A stretch of 47,285 nucleotides of DNA. Origin: Actinomycetes bacterium (GTDB taxonomy: Bacteria; Actinomycetota; Acidimicrobiia; Acidimicrobiales; JABEUL01). Location of the stretch: positions 1 to 47,285 of the forward strand of contig JAJYFT010000002.1 in the NCBI GenBank assembly GCA_021790815.1, given 5' to 3'. The stretch's first letter is position 1, and each line of letters starts with the position of its first letter. A program made the position numbers and the translations under genes. Of this stretch, positions 8,617 through 17,136 are shown in pieces. Under the pieces are notes generated by a model. It saw nothing but the letters and a program-made list of their open reading frames with translations, was not told the DNA's origin and did no database searches.

Positions 8617-9456
8617 GTGACTAATCTTTTACAGAAATTAAATTACGAAGAAAATGAAAAACTGCTTATTTTTAATTGTGACGACTTTGGATCAACACAC
8701 AGCGCTAATGTGGCGATTCGAGAGTCACTTGAAACAGGCCTTGCTACCACTACAACATTGATGGTTCCTTGTAGCTGGGCAAGTGAGGCAATTAAGCTTG
8801 GCGAAAATTATGATATAGGTATTCATCTGACTTTAAACTGTGAGTACGAAGGTTACAGATTTAGACCGATCACTAAAGCAAAATCGTTGACAACAGATGA
8901 TGGGTTTTTCTTCGAGACTATTCCTGAACTTTACCAATCTGCTGACATTGGAGAAGTTAGAGAGGAACTAACTGCCCAAATAGATTGGGCTCTTCAAAAC
9001 GGTGTTGACATAACTCATTTTGATTCACATATTGGACCACTTCACCTAAGCGAGAAGTTTTTTCAGGTCTATCTTGAATTAGCGGTTAAGTACAACGTTC
9101 CTTTGAGAATGCCTGATGAAAAGTATGAAAGTACACTCGGCTTTCCTTTCAAGAAAATGGCCGATGAAGCAGGGGTTCTTGCGCCTGATCGGCTTAACTT
9201 CCTTTTAGCTGGCGTTGGAAGCAGGAAAGAGGTAAGTGAGCTGCTAACAAACTTAGAACCAGGAGTAACTGAGTGCTACTTTCACCCAGCTGTAGATTCG
9301 ATAGAACTGCGAGCTACTGGGGATGACTTTAATCAAAGAATCGACGACTACAACTTGTTAAACTTTGACGCGGATTTTAAGGCATTGCTGGATCGGTCAG
9401 GAGCAAAACTGATTTGTTATAAAGAACTCAAAAACGCAATGCGCGGTAGTTCGTGA
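8617..9456 (+). CDS. YdjC/ChbG-family carbohydrate deacetylase
   Basis: The 279-residue protein begins at a GTG with a strong GGAGG. YdjC/ChbG proteins are metal-dependent deacetylases acting on small N-acetylated sugars, including chito-oligosaccharide derivatives. The expected ligands are present: CDDFG with D22/D23, GIHLTL with H70, and THFDSHIGPLH with H134, H138 and H143. The sequence TTTTLMVPCSWA is the usual block after the first motif. No signal peptide is visible, so it should be cytoplasmic. A paralog at 17630-18466 aligns along its length but has lost these ligands. The substrate cannot be deduced from the neighbourhood, which is an RNA gene and a dead IS. Confidence 0.88.
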   Translation: MTNLLQKLNYEENEKLLIFNCDDFGSTHSANVAIRESLETGLATTTTLMVPCSWASEAIKLGENYDIGIHLTLNCEYEGYRFRPITKAKSLTTDDGFFFETIPELYQSADIGEVREELTAQIDWALQNGVDITHFDSHIGPLHLSEKFFQVYLELAVKYNVPLRMPDEKYESTLGFPFKKMADEAGVLAPDRLNFLLAGVGSRKEVSELLTNLEPGVTECYFHPAVDSIELRATGDDFNQRIDDYNLLNFDADFKALLDRSGAKLICYKELKNAMRGSS

Positions 9457-9479
9457 CTTCGACCATCCTGGTAGTAGGT

Positions 9480-10165
9480 CAGTTTGAAATCGAGGATCAT
9501 TATGCGGAATCTGCGTGACTACGCCACCGTGAGCGGTGCCAGGGTGAAGCTCGAACTTGAACTCTGGCACCTTGCCAAAGATATGAAACTGCAGGCCTCT
9601 GATACGCGAATTGCGGCGGTTGAATCTGAACACCCACTCGTCAAAGTAAGCCTGTGGATGCTCAGGGCTGATGGGGACCCTGCATGGTTCCCATTAGCCA
9701 GTGCTTGACCAGTGAGAACACTCGGTGTAATGTGCAGGCAACACGTCGTGTGCTTGCAAGCCTGAAGCCGTCACTGAGGTGCCACTGTGGCACTTGATCC
9801 TTTGTAGGCTTCGGGTAGGGCGACCAGCCGTCGGTGATTATACAACTGCCCGGTTCGACATTGGCATCCAGAAACGCTTCCTGGCTATCGGCACTCGCAT
9901 TAGGGGTGATGCTGAGCCGAACTCGAACAAACCCGTGCTCCTAGACCTCGACGGCACCTGCAATCAGCACTTCTTCTAAAGCACCACGGGCTGGCACACT
10001 TGATTCTGGATTACTGAAAAAGCTCTCATCAACCTCGACATCGCCGGTCAGTCGGTCACGGTCTGGCTGGACCGTCACCGATCGGTAGCGGTGTAGCATC
10101 GCCCATGCGGTCTTAATCGAACCAATCTCCATCTCGCGACTGACGACGAGGCACTTAGAAAAACT
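9480..10165 (-). pseudogene. IS1595-family (ISXO2-like) transposase remnant, GC-rich
   Basis: On the minus strand, from about 10160 downwards, the readings are EIGSIKTAWAMLHRYR, then GDVEVDESFF (first catalytic Asp-Glu region), then after a frame break VRLSITPNASADSQEAFLD, IITDGWSPYP, HRVFSLVKHWLMGTMQG, and after another break YFDEWVFRFNRRNSRIRG. These are the DDE-domain blocks of ISXO2-like transposases, in order. At least two frameshifts are present and the N-terminal zinc ribbon is missing. The stretch is visibly richer in G+C than its surroundings, which points to recent transfer from a high-GC actinobacterium. Its left end meets the end of the YdjC gene. Confidence 0.83.
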
Positions 10166-10710
10166 CCATGATTCAAGGGTACCTAATTAGAAAGCCCTTA
10201 CTTGCTATTGCTATCAGAGGATTTGCATTTCTTGTCGAAAAGGTTCAAGCTCACTTGCGTGAACGCCACCTAGAGACAGTTAACTTGGGATGAAGTGGAG
10301 GACACTTCTCTTGAGTCCGATACGGCAGACGTGTGACGACAAAGCCAGTGAGCCCATTTGAAATATTCGAGGCTAACTCTTAACTATCCAATTATCGAAG
10401 CAGAAGACACTCCCACGTACTGAATGTTTTACTTTAGAGTCAATGCTAACAATATAGTACGAGTTGTTAAGAAAGGCTTGGGTCATTAAAATGAACAAGC
10501 ACCTGGATGAGAAGTTTACACAATCAACTGAAGAGAAGAAGAATAACTGTGGCCAAAGGATGGATAGGTGTCAGACAAATTGTGACGAAAAGTAGATTCC
10601 GCCATATGTCACCTCTGTCTTGAGGACTTAACCCGGACGATACTATGAATTAAATGTGTCCATATTTAATCATATAATTTTAGCTAGGACGACATGAATT
10701 AGAGCCTGGT
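10166..10710. other. Gene-poor scar region
   Basis: No gene can be named here. Two short open frames exist: 40 codons from about 10170 and 34 codons at 10491-10595 (charged, three Cys). Neither has a well-placed ribosome binding site. The stretch lies between an IS1595 remnant and a PLP enzyme and is probably decayed accessory DNA. Confidence 0.4.
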
Positions 10711-11934
10711 TCAGGAATACCTTGCTTGTTCGCTGTTCGCGTTTTCGTGGTTATTGACTGCTTCTTCAAAGTCGCTGCATAGAGCATCAATTACTTTCTC
10801 ATGAATTGGTGAGAACATCAGATGGAGCCCCCTAGGACTCGTATTGCGATTGAGGTGCCATCCCTTTTTCTCCATTGTCTCCCCCACGCCGAAGAGGTCT
10901 AACTGATCACTCTGAAGTGCAACAACCGGTCCGATTGGATTGCCAACCAACTCTACTTGGTCGGTTGATCTAACAAGATCAGAAAACTGGTCTGAGACGG
11001 TCATTACTGATTTCATTAATTCGCAATATCCGGTTACGCCTAGATATGCCATCACTGCCCAAGATGTGGCGATCGGTGCACCTGGCCTCGCACCGGCAAT
11101 GGAGGCAGAGCCGTAAAGCCCGGATCCCCATTTGTCATAAAGAAAGACTTGATGGTCCATCCAGTCATCATCTCGGTAGAGAATTACCGACGCGCCTTTT
11201 GGTACATAGCCATACTTGTGAACATCTGCTGAAATAGAGGTTACACCTGGTACCCGAAAGTCAAAGGGTGGCACCTCTTTCCCCAGCCTCTCAAGGAATG
11301 GCAGAACAAAGCCGCCGATGCAAGCGTCCACATGGCAGCCGGCGCCCACAGATTGAGCAATTGAAGCAATCTCTTCTACTTGGTCCATTACGCCGTATGG
11401 ATAACAAAATGCCGATGCAATAACTACTGCAGTTTGTTCGGTAACGGCTTCTTTTAATGCGTCAAGATCGGGACGGAAAGAGTTGTCAAGAGGAATCTGA
11501 ATTAGTTCGAGATCAAAATATGAGGCAGCTTTGGCATAAGCTGGGTGTGCCGAAGTGGCCGCAACAATTTTTGGAGATTTGATACCCTTCGCGCATGCCC
11601 TAGCTTTGTGGACATTCATTGACAAAAGGATTGACTCTGTGCCACCAGAAGTCATCGCCCCACCTCGCCGAGAGGTCTCCTTTCTACTCAAAAGGTTACT
11701 CACGGTTGTGATTACTTCTTCTTCAAGATGGGCTAGCTCTGGAAACTTAAATGGGTTGAGTGCATTTTCAAATAGATACATTTGACTTACTTCAGAGACC
11801 AGTGACTCAATGTCTTCTCTTCCTGTTGGATAAACCAGTCCAAACAAATGAGCTGAATTCAAATCAGGATCCTTTGATTTCCTGGCTTTAAGCTCTCCAA
11901 TTACTTCTCCGTAAAGTTTACCTTGAAGGTTCAT
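10711..11934 (-). CDS. Sphingosine-1-phosphate lyase-like PLP enzyme
   Basis: The 407-residue protein is a group II PLP-dependent decarboxylase-fold enzyme. Motifs run SGGTES (96-101), HVDACIGGF (201-209), and SADVHKYGYVPKG with the PLP lysine K240, followed by GLYGSASIAGARPGAPIA. This ordered set, especially the block around the lysine and the SIAGARPG segment, is closest to sphingosine-1-phosphate lyase (sphinganine-1-phosphate aldolase) rather than glutamate decarboxylase. The expected reaction is C-C cleavage of a phosphorylated long-chain base to phosphoethanolamine and an aldehyde. It lacks the membrane anchor of the eukaryotic enzymes. No sphingolipid biosynthesis gene is visible here, so the natural substrate is uncertain. 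It stands alone between scarred regions. Confidence 0.8.
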   Translation of the reverse strand: MNLQGKLYGEVIGELKARKSKDPDLNSAHLFGLVYPTGREDIESLVSEVSQMYLFENALNPFKFPELAHLEEEVITTVSNLLSRKETSRRGGAMTSGGTESILLSMNVHKARACAKGIKSPKIVAATSAHPAYAKAASYFDLELIQIPLDNSFRPDLDALKEAVTEQTAVVIASAFCYPYGVMDQVEEIASIAQSVGAGCHVDACIGGFVLPFLERLGKEVPPFDFRVPGVTSISADVHKYGYVPKGASVILYRDDDWMDHQVFLYDKWGSGLYGSASIAGARPGAPIATSWAVMAYLGVTGYCELMKSVMTVSDQFSDLVRSTDQVELVGNPIGPVVALQSDQLDLFGVGETMEKKGWHLNRNTSPRGLHLMFSPIHEKVIDALCSDFEEAVNNHENANSEQARYS

Positions 11935-12639
11935 GTCTATCCGTTCTCTAGGCTTTCCAACTCGCCGTTTTTAAAGACAAGTATCTGTCACGTAATAATT
12001 CTCGCACATTCCATTATCTTTGGCGACTTACTTGTCCCATTTAAGTGCGCATACAAGTACTTTATTTAACTTCTCCTAAAAGGTACATGTGTTGAGGTCC
12101 CGAGATAGTTAGAGGATGGGTTTAGCTGAATTACCCCAATAACCGGACACGTCCTTTCTCAAGAAGACAATGAATAGATGGAAGAGGAAACCACACCACC
12201 CAGACTGGCTAGAGGTGTCTATCCTGCTGAGTTCAGACTGAGAAATCCGACATATCACTGGAAACTTGGAGTCCGCCAAGCTGTAGCAGAAGACCCACCA
12301 GTGCAGAGGTTGTATTTTATAATCGTTATTTAAATAACCCAACTTTCGCCCCAACAAAACCGTCTTGCAGTGCCCCAGCCTATTTCGCCATATTTAAGAA
12401 AGCTCAATATTCACCCATAATAACCTGCAGAAATGATAATTATTAGGGCCAAGAAAGATGCCCCAAGATTTGCCTGCTCTAACTTACTAGCACCTGATGC
12501 TGCCGAGATGGCCTTATTAAATCTTCCACCAAGATCAAACTGACCCTCTATCCAATGCGCTAGTATGCATAAAAGTAACTATTGTCCAAATACTGTCTAA
12601 AATATTGTCTAAACATATTTAATAAGAAAGGATCACGCA
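11935..12639. other. Long intergenic region with coding remnants
   Basis: No intact gene is supported. A decayed minus-strand coding tail is described separately at 12418-12577. Around 12209-12330 a plus-strand reading with YPAEFRLR is weakly reminiscent of IS3-type OrfA proteins but is too short to call. An open frame at 12109-12357 (minus) shows no protein-like features. An AGAAAGGA ribosome binding site at about 12624-12631 belongs to the next gene. Confidence 0.4.
12418..12577 (-). pseudogene. Truncated C-terminal fragment of an unknown membrane protein
   Basis: The minus strand holds about 50 open codons ending at TGA 12418. They read as a convincing protein tail: AHWIEGQFDLGGRFNKAIS, then a hydrophobic segment ASFLALIIIISAGYYG. 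No ATG, GTG or TTG start is available in frame before an upstream stop, so the N-terminal part has been lost. The family is not recognised. The composition and the charged-then-membrane pattern look coding, but the call rests on appearance only. Confidence 0.4.
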
Positions 12640-13113
12640 TTGACTAACCAATACGGTAATCCCGCAAATCAACCGCAAAACAACAATTGGCAACAAAATC
12701 CACCTCCGCCCAACTACAACCCAGGTATAGTTCAGGTTCCACAGGTTAATTTATCCATGCAGCCACTTGTAACAATTGGCTCAATAAATGTAACTCAAAA
12801 CACGATATACACGACATCTGGAACATGCCCTATTTCACATGCTGTATTTACATTAACCGACCTAACCACCACTACTGAATCAATACCAACTTGGGCAATT
12901 GTCTTGATGATTGTCTTTATCCTTTTCTGTCTGCTTGGTCTTTTATTCTTGTTAGTTAAAGAAAAGAAAACCACAGGGTATATTCAGATAACTGTACAAA
13001 ATCAGAACTTTTTACACACCGAACAAATCCCCGTAACAAGTGTTGCTGCCATTCAAGACATAAATGCCCGCGTAAACTACGCCAGGTCTTTAGTTGCTGC
13101 TCAGCCTATGTAG
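12640..13113 (+). CDS. Small single-pass membrane protein with Q/N/P-rich N-terminus
   Basis: A TTG start follows an AGAAAGGA element. The 157-residue product has a low-complexity N-terminus rich in Asn, Gln and Pro (residues 1-37), a middle segment, one strong membrane helix (WAIVLMIVFILFCLLGLLFLL, given here in outline, about residues 87-107), then a basic KEKK stop-transfer and a compact C-terminal domain ending NYARSLVAAQP. Similar small proteins with this FCLLxLLFLL helix followed by a TTGY-type beta segment occur in actinobacteria, without known function. The basic residues after the helix suggest the C-terminal domain is cytoplasmic. It stands alone, convergent with the Psp module. Confidence 0.7.
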   Translation: MTNQYGNPANQPQNNNWQQNPPPPNYNPGIVQVPQVNLSMQPLVTIGSINVTQNTIYTTSGTCPISHAVFTLTDLTTTTESIPTWAIVLMIVFILFCLLGLLFLLVKEKKTTGYIQITVQNQNFLHTEQIPVTSVAAIQDINARVNYARSLVAAQPM

Positions 13114-13290
13114 GATATTAAGAGTCTACACTTACAGCTAGTTTAAATCTAATAAAAAGTACGTCAGTCTAAAGTAAAAACAAACGGTAGGTACCACATG
13201 ACGAGTCCGACTAATCTTCACTCCGTAAAACACCCTACTTAATGAGCACTTTGCTGCAAAACTTCACATTTTGAAAACAAATTAAAAACT

Positions 13291-13872
13291 CTAGGCGACT
13301 GGTATGTCCCAAATTGGAAACCATCTTGTTAGATCCTCTTCAATTTTAAGATCACTTTTTAGAGTTCCACTAAGTCTAAGTTCACTTGAATTGTCTCTCT
13401 TCTCATTTCCAACCGGAACGAAGGGATAAAAAGTACCCCTCTTGTATAGGTAAATTAGATAACATTTTGCTGGAAAGTTCTCTTTCCCAACATCATTTGG
13501 CGTTAAACCAAACGCTGAACACAGCAACTGAGGCCCCCAGCCAGCTTCTTTTAAAGTTGTGTTAACCATATGAACTCTAGTCACTAAACTCTCAAAATCT
13601 GGGTCTTCAAGTACTATCCACCTATAGTCAAACGAATCAGTTACTACTTTCATCGAATTTAAGTCATCTGTTTTAGATAGTTCTTTAAGCTCTTTCCACG
13701 CATCATCAAAAGAAATAGCAGCACCAGGAGTAACGCAAACGCCTGCCGATTTTGAACTTAGAAGACCTAGTTCGGCCTCTAACGTAATTCCTGATGTAGA
13801 CAACCCAAAAAGATCATCAAGATTTGCCTCTTGAACCTTTGTCTTGCCAAGTAGCACGTCAAATAACTTCAT
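13291..13872 (-). CDS. pspAB: PspA-associated protein PspAB
   Basis: The 193-residue soluble protein (MKLFDVLLGKTK start, GITLEAELGL, ending in a TRWFPIWDIP block) matches the PspAB family, a partner encoded with PspA and HtpX in actinobacteria and archaea. Its molecular role is not established; it is thought to act in membrane-stress response with PspA. It is the last gene of a four-gene minus-strand unit, nine bases after htpX, so co-transcription is nearly certain. No catalytic motif is visible. Confidence 0.82.
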   Translation of the reverse strand: MKLFDVLLGKTKVQEANLDDLFGLSTSGITLEAELGLLSSKSAGVCVTPGAAISFDDAWKELKELSKTDDLNSMKVVTDSFDYRWIVLEDPDFESLVTRVHMVNTTLKEAGWGPQLLCSAFGLTPNDVGKENFPAKCYLIYLYKRGTFYPFVPVGNEKRDNSSELRLSGTLKSDLKIEEDLTRWFPIWDIPVA

Positions 13873-13881
13873 CGGTATTCA

Positions 13882-14817
13882 TTATCTGGGCTTATTCATC
13901 TGGGCTTCAAGCTCATCAAGCTTTTGTAACCTAACCTCAAGCGAGGGATGTGTTGAAAAAAGAGTCGAGACACTAAACCCATTTGAAAGTGCTGGAGCAA
14001 AAAAGAAAGCATTGTAGTGTTCGGCAGCTCTTAAATCTTTTGTTGGGATATAACGCATGTCACCCGTAACTTTTATTAATGCGCTTTTAAGAACTGCTGG
14101 TCTTCCAATTAGGATCGCTCCACTTCTGTCTGCAGCCAACTCCCTATATCTTGAAAGTGCCATAGTCAAAATGTAACTCAAGGCATATACGACTACAGAT
14201 GCCAACATTACTGCTAGTTCAACCATAAAGAAATTTGAATTATCCTGGCTAAATCCTCCAGAATTATTATTTCTTCCGCCTCCAAGCCCAATTCCAAAAA
14301 ATAGAAAACTTCGCATTAAAAGACCCGCTAATACGCCAACCGCACCAGCAATTGTCATTACGGCAACATCTCTGTGGGCAACATGAGAGAGCTCATGTGA
14401 TAGAACTGCCTCAAGCTCGGCGTCATCCAATCTTCTTATAATCCCAGAAGTCGCACAAACTACCGCAGTCTTTGGACTTCTTCCGGTTGCAAATGCATTT
14501 GGAATGTCAGAATTAGCAATAGCCACTCTAGGCTTTGGCATGTTTGCAGAAGCGCATAGGCGGTCAATGATTCCGTGTAGTTTAGGTGCTTCGCTTTCAG
14601 AAACTACCTTCCCATGCATTGCAAAAAGTGCGATTGAGTCTGAAAAATAGTACTGCCCGAAAAGCAAAGCTATTGGAATAATAATTACCAACGTAATCGG
14701 TAGATGAATGAAAAAAAGAACACCACCTAATACGACGTAAAGCCCAACTATCATCAGACCAACGATAAACATCCTTATAGACAAACCATGATCAGACCCA
14801 AATCGCGTTCGAGCCAT
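13882..14817 (-). CDS. htpX: HtpX-like M48 zinc metalloprotease
   Basis: HtpX is a membrane-bound zinc protease that removes damaged membrane proteins. In this 311-residue protein two N-terminal membrane segments (about 14-36 and 38-56) precede the cytoplasmic catalytic site HELSH (H141, E142, H145) with AHRD after it. The third ligand is probably the Glu in RELAADRSGA near residue 222. Two further hydrophobic segments flank a Gly/Asn-rich loop (GGGRNNNSGG). It starts three bases after the pspAA stop and lies inside the Psp unit, which fits a joint role in envelope quality control. Confidence 0.93.
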   Translation of the reverse strand: MARTRFGSDHGLSIRMFIVGLMIVGLYVVLGGVLFFIHLPITLVIIIPIALLFGQYYFSDSIALFAMHGKVVSESEAPKLHGIIDRLCASANMPKPRVAIANSDIPNAFATGRSPKTAVVCATSGIIRRLDDAELEAVLSHELSHVAHRDVAVMTIAGAVGVLAGLLMRSFLFFGIGLGGGRNNNSGGFSQDNSNFFMVELAVMLASVVVYALSYILTMALSRYRELAADRSGAILIGRPAVLKSALIKVTGDMRYIPTKDLRAAEHYNAFFFAPALSNGFSVSTLFSTHPSLEVRLQKLDELEAQMNKPR

Positions 14818-14820
14818 TAG

Positions 14821-15087
14821 TTATGCTCCTTCAGCAAGTAATTCCTTCATCTCTTCTAAGGTAGTGCCTTCGTGAGGCAGTGCAAGGTCGGAAGTGTCAA
14901 AATTCTCTGGTCCAAGAGCTTCCCCATTCGACCTTACAAAACTAAGTATCATTCCTAACGCCTCCTCAAATTTTACACCGTTGACCTCATCTATTGCCTC
15001 TACCAGCTTGTTGTCAAAAGATTCGAGATCTGACAGACAGCTATCGTCGAGTTTAAATTTTCCTTCACCTAAGATTCTTACGATCAT
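14821..15087 (-). CDS. pspAA: PspA-associated protein PspAA
   Basis: This 88-residue protein begins MIVRILGEGKFKLDDS and contains the ELDNELVEAID-like pattern here written SFDNKLVEAIDE, followed by FEEALGMILSFVRSNG. It corresponds to the PspAA family, a small soluble partner found directly beside PspA in actinobacteria, cyanobacteria and archaea. Its function is thought to be modulation of the PspA membrane-repair assembly. It starts three bases after the pspA stop and ends three bases before htpX, a tight four-gene unit. Confidence 0.88.
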   Translation of the reverse strand: MIVRILGEGKFKLDDSCLSDLESFDNKLVEAIDEVNGVKFEEALGMILSFVRSNGEALGPENFDTSDLALPHEGTTLEEMKELLAEGA

Positions 15088-15090
15088 AAC

Positions 15091-15846
15091 TCACGCCTCA
15101 CCTTCTGTAGCAGTCTCACCACTACCAATAGCAGCTGGTCCAGCCGCAGGCATACCTAATTCACTCTTCAACTGTGCTAGCTCAAGCTCAGCTTGATTAT
15201 CAGCGGTAGCCTTGTTAAGTTGGGTTTGAAGAGGATCCGAACTTCCTGTTATGTCATCCAATGCACCCGAAGACATCAATTCATCCATTGCTCCAGCTCT
15301 TGCCTGCATTTGGGCAACTTTATCTTGAGCTCTTTGCATGGAGAGTCCAAGATCCCCCATCTCTTCAGATATCCCCGATACTGCCTCGGTAATTTTAGTC
15401 TGTGCTTCAGCAGCAGTATAAGACGCCTTAATAGTCTCTTTCTGCGTTCTAAAGGCTTCCACCCGAGCTTGGATCTGTTGCGATGTCGCGACAAGTTTCT
15501 GCTCCTGGTCTTGGAGTTGCTGATGCTGCGTCTCAAGGTCTGTTAACTGAGTCCCGATTGCCGCTCTTCTAGCAAGTGCCTCTTTAGCTAGATCTTCTCG
15601 GCCTTGCGCTAATGCTTGTTTAGCTTGGTCCTGAAGTTTAGTTGCCTGTTGTTGCAATTGCTGGGCTTGGAGTTCAATTCGCTTTCGTGAAGTTGCTACG
15701 TCTGCTACCCCTCTTTTTACTTTTTGAAGCAGTTCTAGCTGCTTTTCATAAGATAGATCAAGTGTCTCTCTTGGATCTTCTGCTTTGTCTAGCACCTTGT
15801 TGGCTTTCGCCTGTAATATGCCGGACAATCGCTTCATTACACTCAT
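15091..15846 (-). CDS. pspA: PspA/IM30 (ESCRT-III-like) membrane-stress protein
   Basis: The 251-residue product is almost entirely predicted coiled coil, with heptad-rich stretches such as QQQATKLQDQAKQALAQ and RVEAFRTQKETIKASY, the hallmark of PspA/IM30/Vipp1. These proteins oligomerise on the inner face of the membrane and preserve its barrier under stress. The N-terminal SVMKRLSGILQAKANKVLD amphipathic segment and the PRETLDLSYEKQLELLQKV block are typical. A Gly/Ala-rich tail (about 235-251) follows. It is the first gene of the pspA-pspAA-htpX-pspAB unit and is divergent from mca across 257 bases. No pspBC or clgR-like regulator is next to it. Confidence 0.94.
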   Translation of the reverse strand: MSVMKRLSGILQAKANKVLDKAEDPRETLDLSYEKQLELLQKVKRGVADVATSRKRIELQAQQLQQQATKLQDQAKQALAQGREDLAKEALARRAAIGTQLTDLETQHQQLQDQEQKLVATSQQIQARVEAFRTQKETIKASYTAAEAQTKITEAVSGISEEMGDLGLSMQRAQDKVAQMQARAGAMDELMSSGALDDITGSSDPLQTQLNKATADNQAELELAQLKSELGMPAAGPAAIGSGETATEGEA

Positions 15847-16057
15847 TGAAGCTCTTCCTTTCTTACCATCCGTTAACAGCCCGATGCTGCAAAGTCCATT
15901 CTACGCTATATTCTAGAGTCTGCGGCTTCAAAATACTTTTACACTGGGTAATTTGCCTTTTTATTAGAAATTTGGTTCCAATTACGGTAATGTGCTACTT
16001 CTGCAGAAACTGTGTGGGTAAAGGAGTCGGATATTTTAGGTGAGGTAGTAGCTAAAA

Positions 16058-16063
16058 TATAAT
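16058..16063 (+). promoter_or_regulatory. Putative -10 box for mca
   Basis: A perfect TATAAT lies 41 bases before the mca start codon, in the divergent pspA/mca region. No good -35 hexamer is seen at the usual spacing, so this is a candidate only. Confidence 0.35.
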
Positions 16064-16103
16064 ATTTGTCATAGCAACCTAAATTATTTTGTAATTTATA
16101 CTT

Positions 16104-16985
16104 ATGGATAAATCAAAACGTGACGGCACGAGATGTATACTAACTTTCCACGCACACCCAGACGATGAATCATCTAAAGGACCTGCAACAATACATTTGG
16201 CATCGAAAAGCGGAGTAAGAACTGTTCTAGTCTGTGCAACAGGTGGAGAAGAAGGTGACATCTTGAATCCTGCTCTTAACGTGCAAGAAACTAAAGATAA
16301 TTTAGCCGATATACGCCGCCAAGAACTTTTTGATGCAGCATCGGCAATAGGATACAGCCAAGTTTATTTTTTAGGATATCGTGATTCAGGCATGCAGGGG
16401 ACGGAGAGCAATAACAATCCGTTGAGTTTTAATATGGCAGATTTAGATGAGGCAAGCGGAAGGCTCGTTGAAATAATTCGAAAGGAAAAACCTCAGGTTG
16501 TCATTTCCTACGGCAACGAACAACAGTCATACCCTCATCCAGATCATATTATGACCAACAAAGTTGTCCTAAGAGCTTTTGAAGACACTGGAGATCCTAC
16601 AAAATTTACTCAGTTTGGTCCAAGCTTTCAACCTTTAAAGCTCTACTTCACAGTGTGGGCTAAACAAAGAATTTTGGAGATGCATGAAACTTATCTTCGT
16701 CTTGGGTTAGATTCCCCTTTTGACAGTAGATGGCTCGAAAGGCCTGTGCCAGAATCTGAAAAAGTGACAACTCAAATCGACATCTCGAGTTCAGCACATA
16801 TAAGACGAGAAGCACTCTTAGCCCATAAAACTCAAATCGATCCAAATTCAAAGTTCTGGTTTGGACTACCACCTGATGTGTTAGATAATCTTTATCCTTA
16901 CGAGGATTACCACTTATACAAGGATCTTACGAACAGAAAAGAACTTCCGGACATTGAAACTGACCTCTTTGACGGAATCCTCTAG
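16104..16985 (+). CDS. mca: Mycothiol S-conjugate amidase
   Basis: Mca cleaves mycothiol S-conjugates to a mercapturic acid and GlcN-Ins, detoxifying electrophiles. The 293-residue LmbE-fold protein has the zinc motif HAHPDDESSKG (H18, D21), GGEEGDILNPAL, and HPDHIM with H148. The segments GDILNPAL, PHPDHIMTNK, FQPLKLYF and AHKTQIDP match Mca rather than the shorter-motif biosynthetic paralog MshB. It therefore implies a mycothiol-producing actinobacterium. No mshA-D gene is in the window. The ATG start lacks a clear Shine-Dalgarno. Confidence 0.92.
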   Translation: MDKSKRDGTRCILTFHAHPDDESSKGPATIHLASKSGVRTVLVCATGGEEGDILNPALNVQETKDNLADIRRQELFDAASAIGYSQVYFLGYRDSGMQGTESNNNPLSFNMADLDEASGRLVEIIRKEKPQVVISYGNEQQSYPHPDHIMTNKVVLRAFEDTGDPTKFTQFGPSFQPLKLYFTVWAKQRILEMHETYLRLGLDSPFDSRWLERPVPESEKVTTQIDISSSAHIRREALLAHKTQIDPNSKFWFGLPPDVLDNLYPYEDYHLYKDLTNRKELPDIETDLFDGIL

Positions 16986-17136
16986 TTTTTCTTAAGATAT
17001 CGCGCAAAAGTAGCTAATATGTGACTAGTAAAGAAGTTTAGTCAGAAAAACATCTTTAGACTTAAATGACATCATTCATGGTTCGTAAAGAAAGAATGAT
17101 CGAAATTCAAAATTCGAACAAATAAAAGGAGAAAAA

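Noticed and set aside
12209-12330. Possible IS3-type OrfA trace with YPAEFRLR
   Set aside because: The match is limited to a short stretch and does not continue into the expected helix-turn-helix.
12109-12357. Open frame of 82 codons on the minus strand
   Set aside because: Composition is Trp/Ser/Cys-rich and irregular, with no recognisable domain or ribosome binding site.
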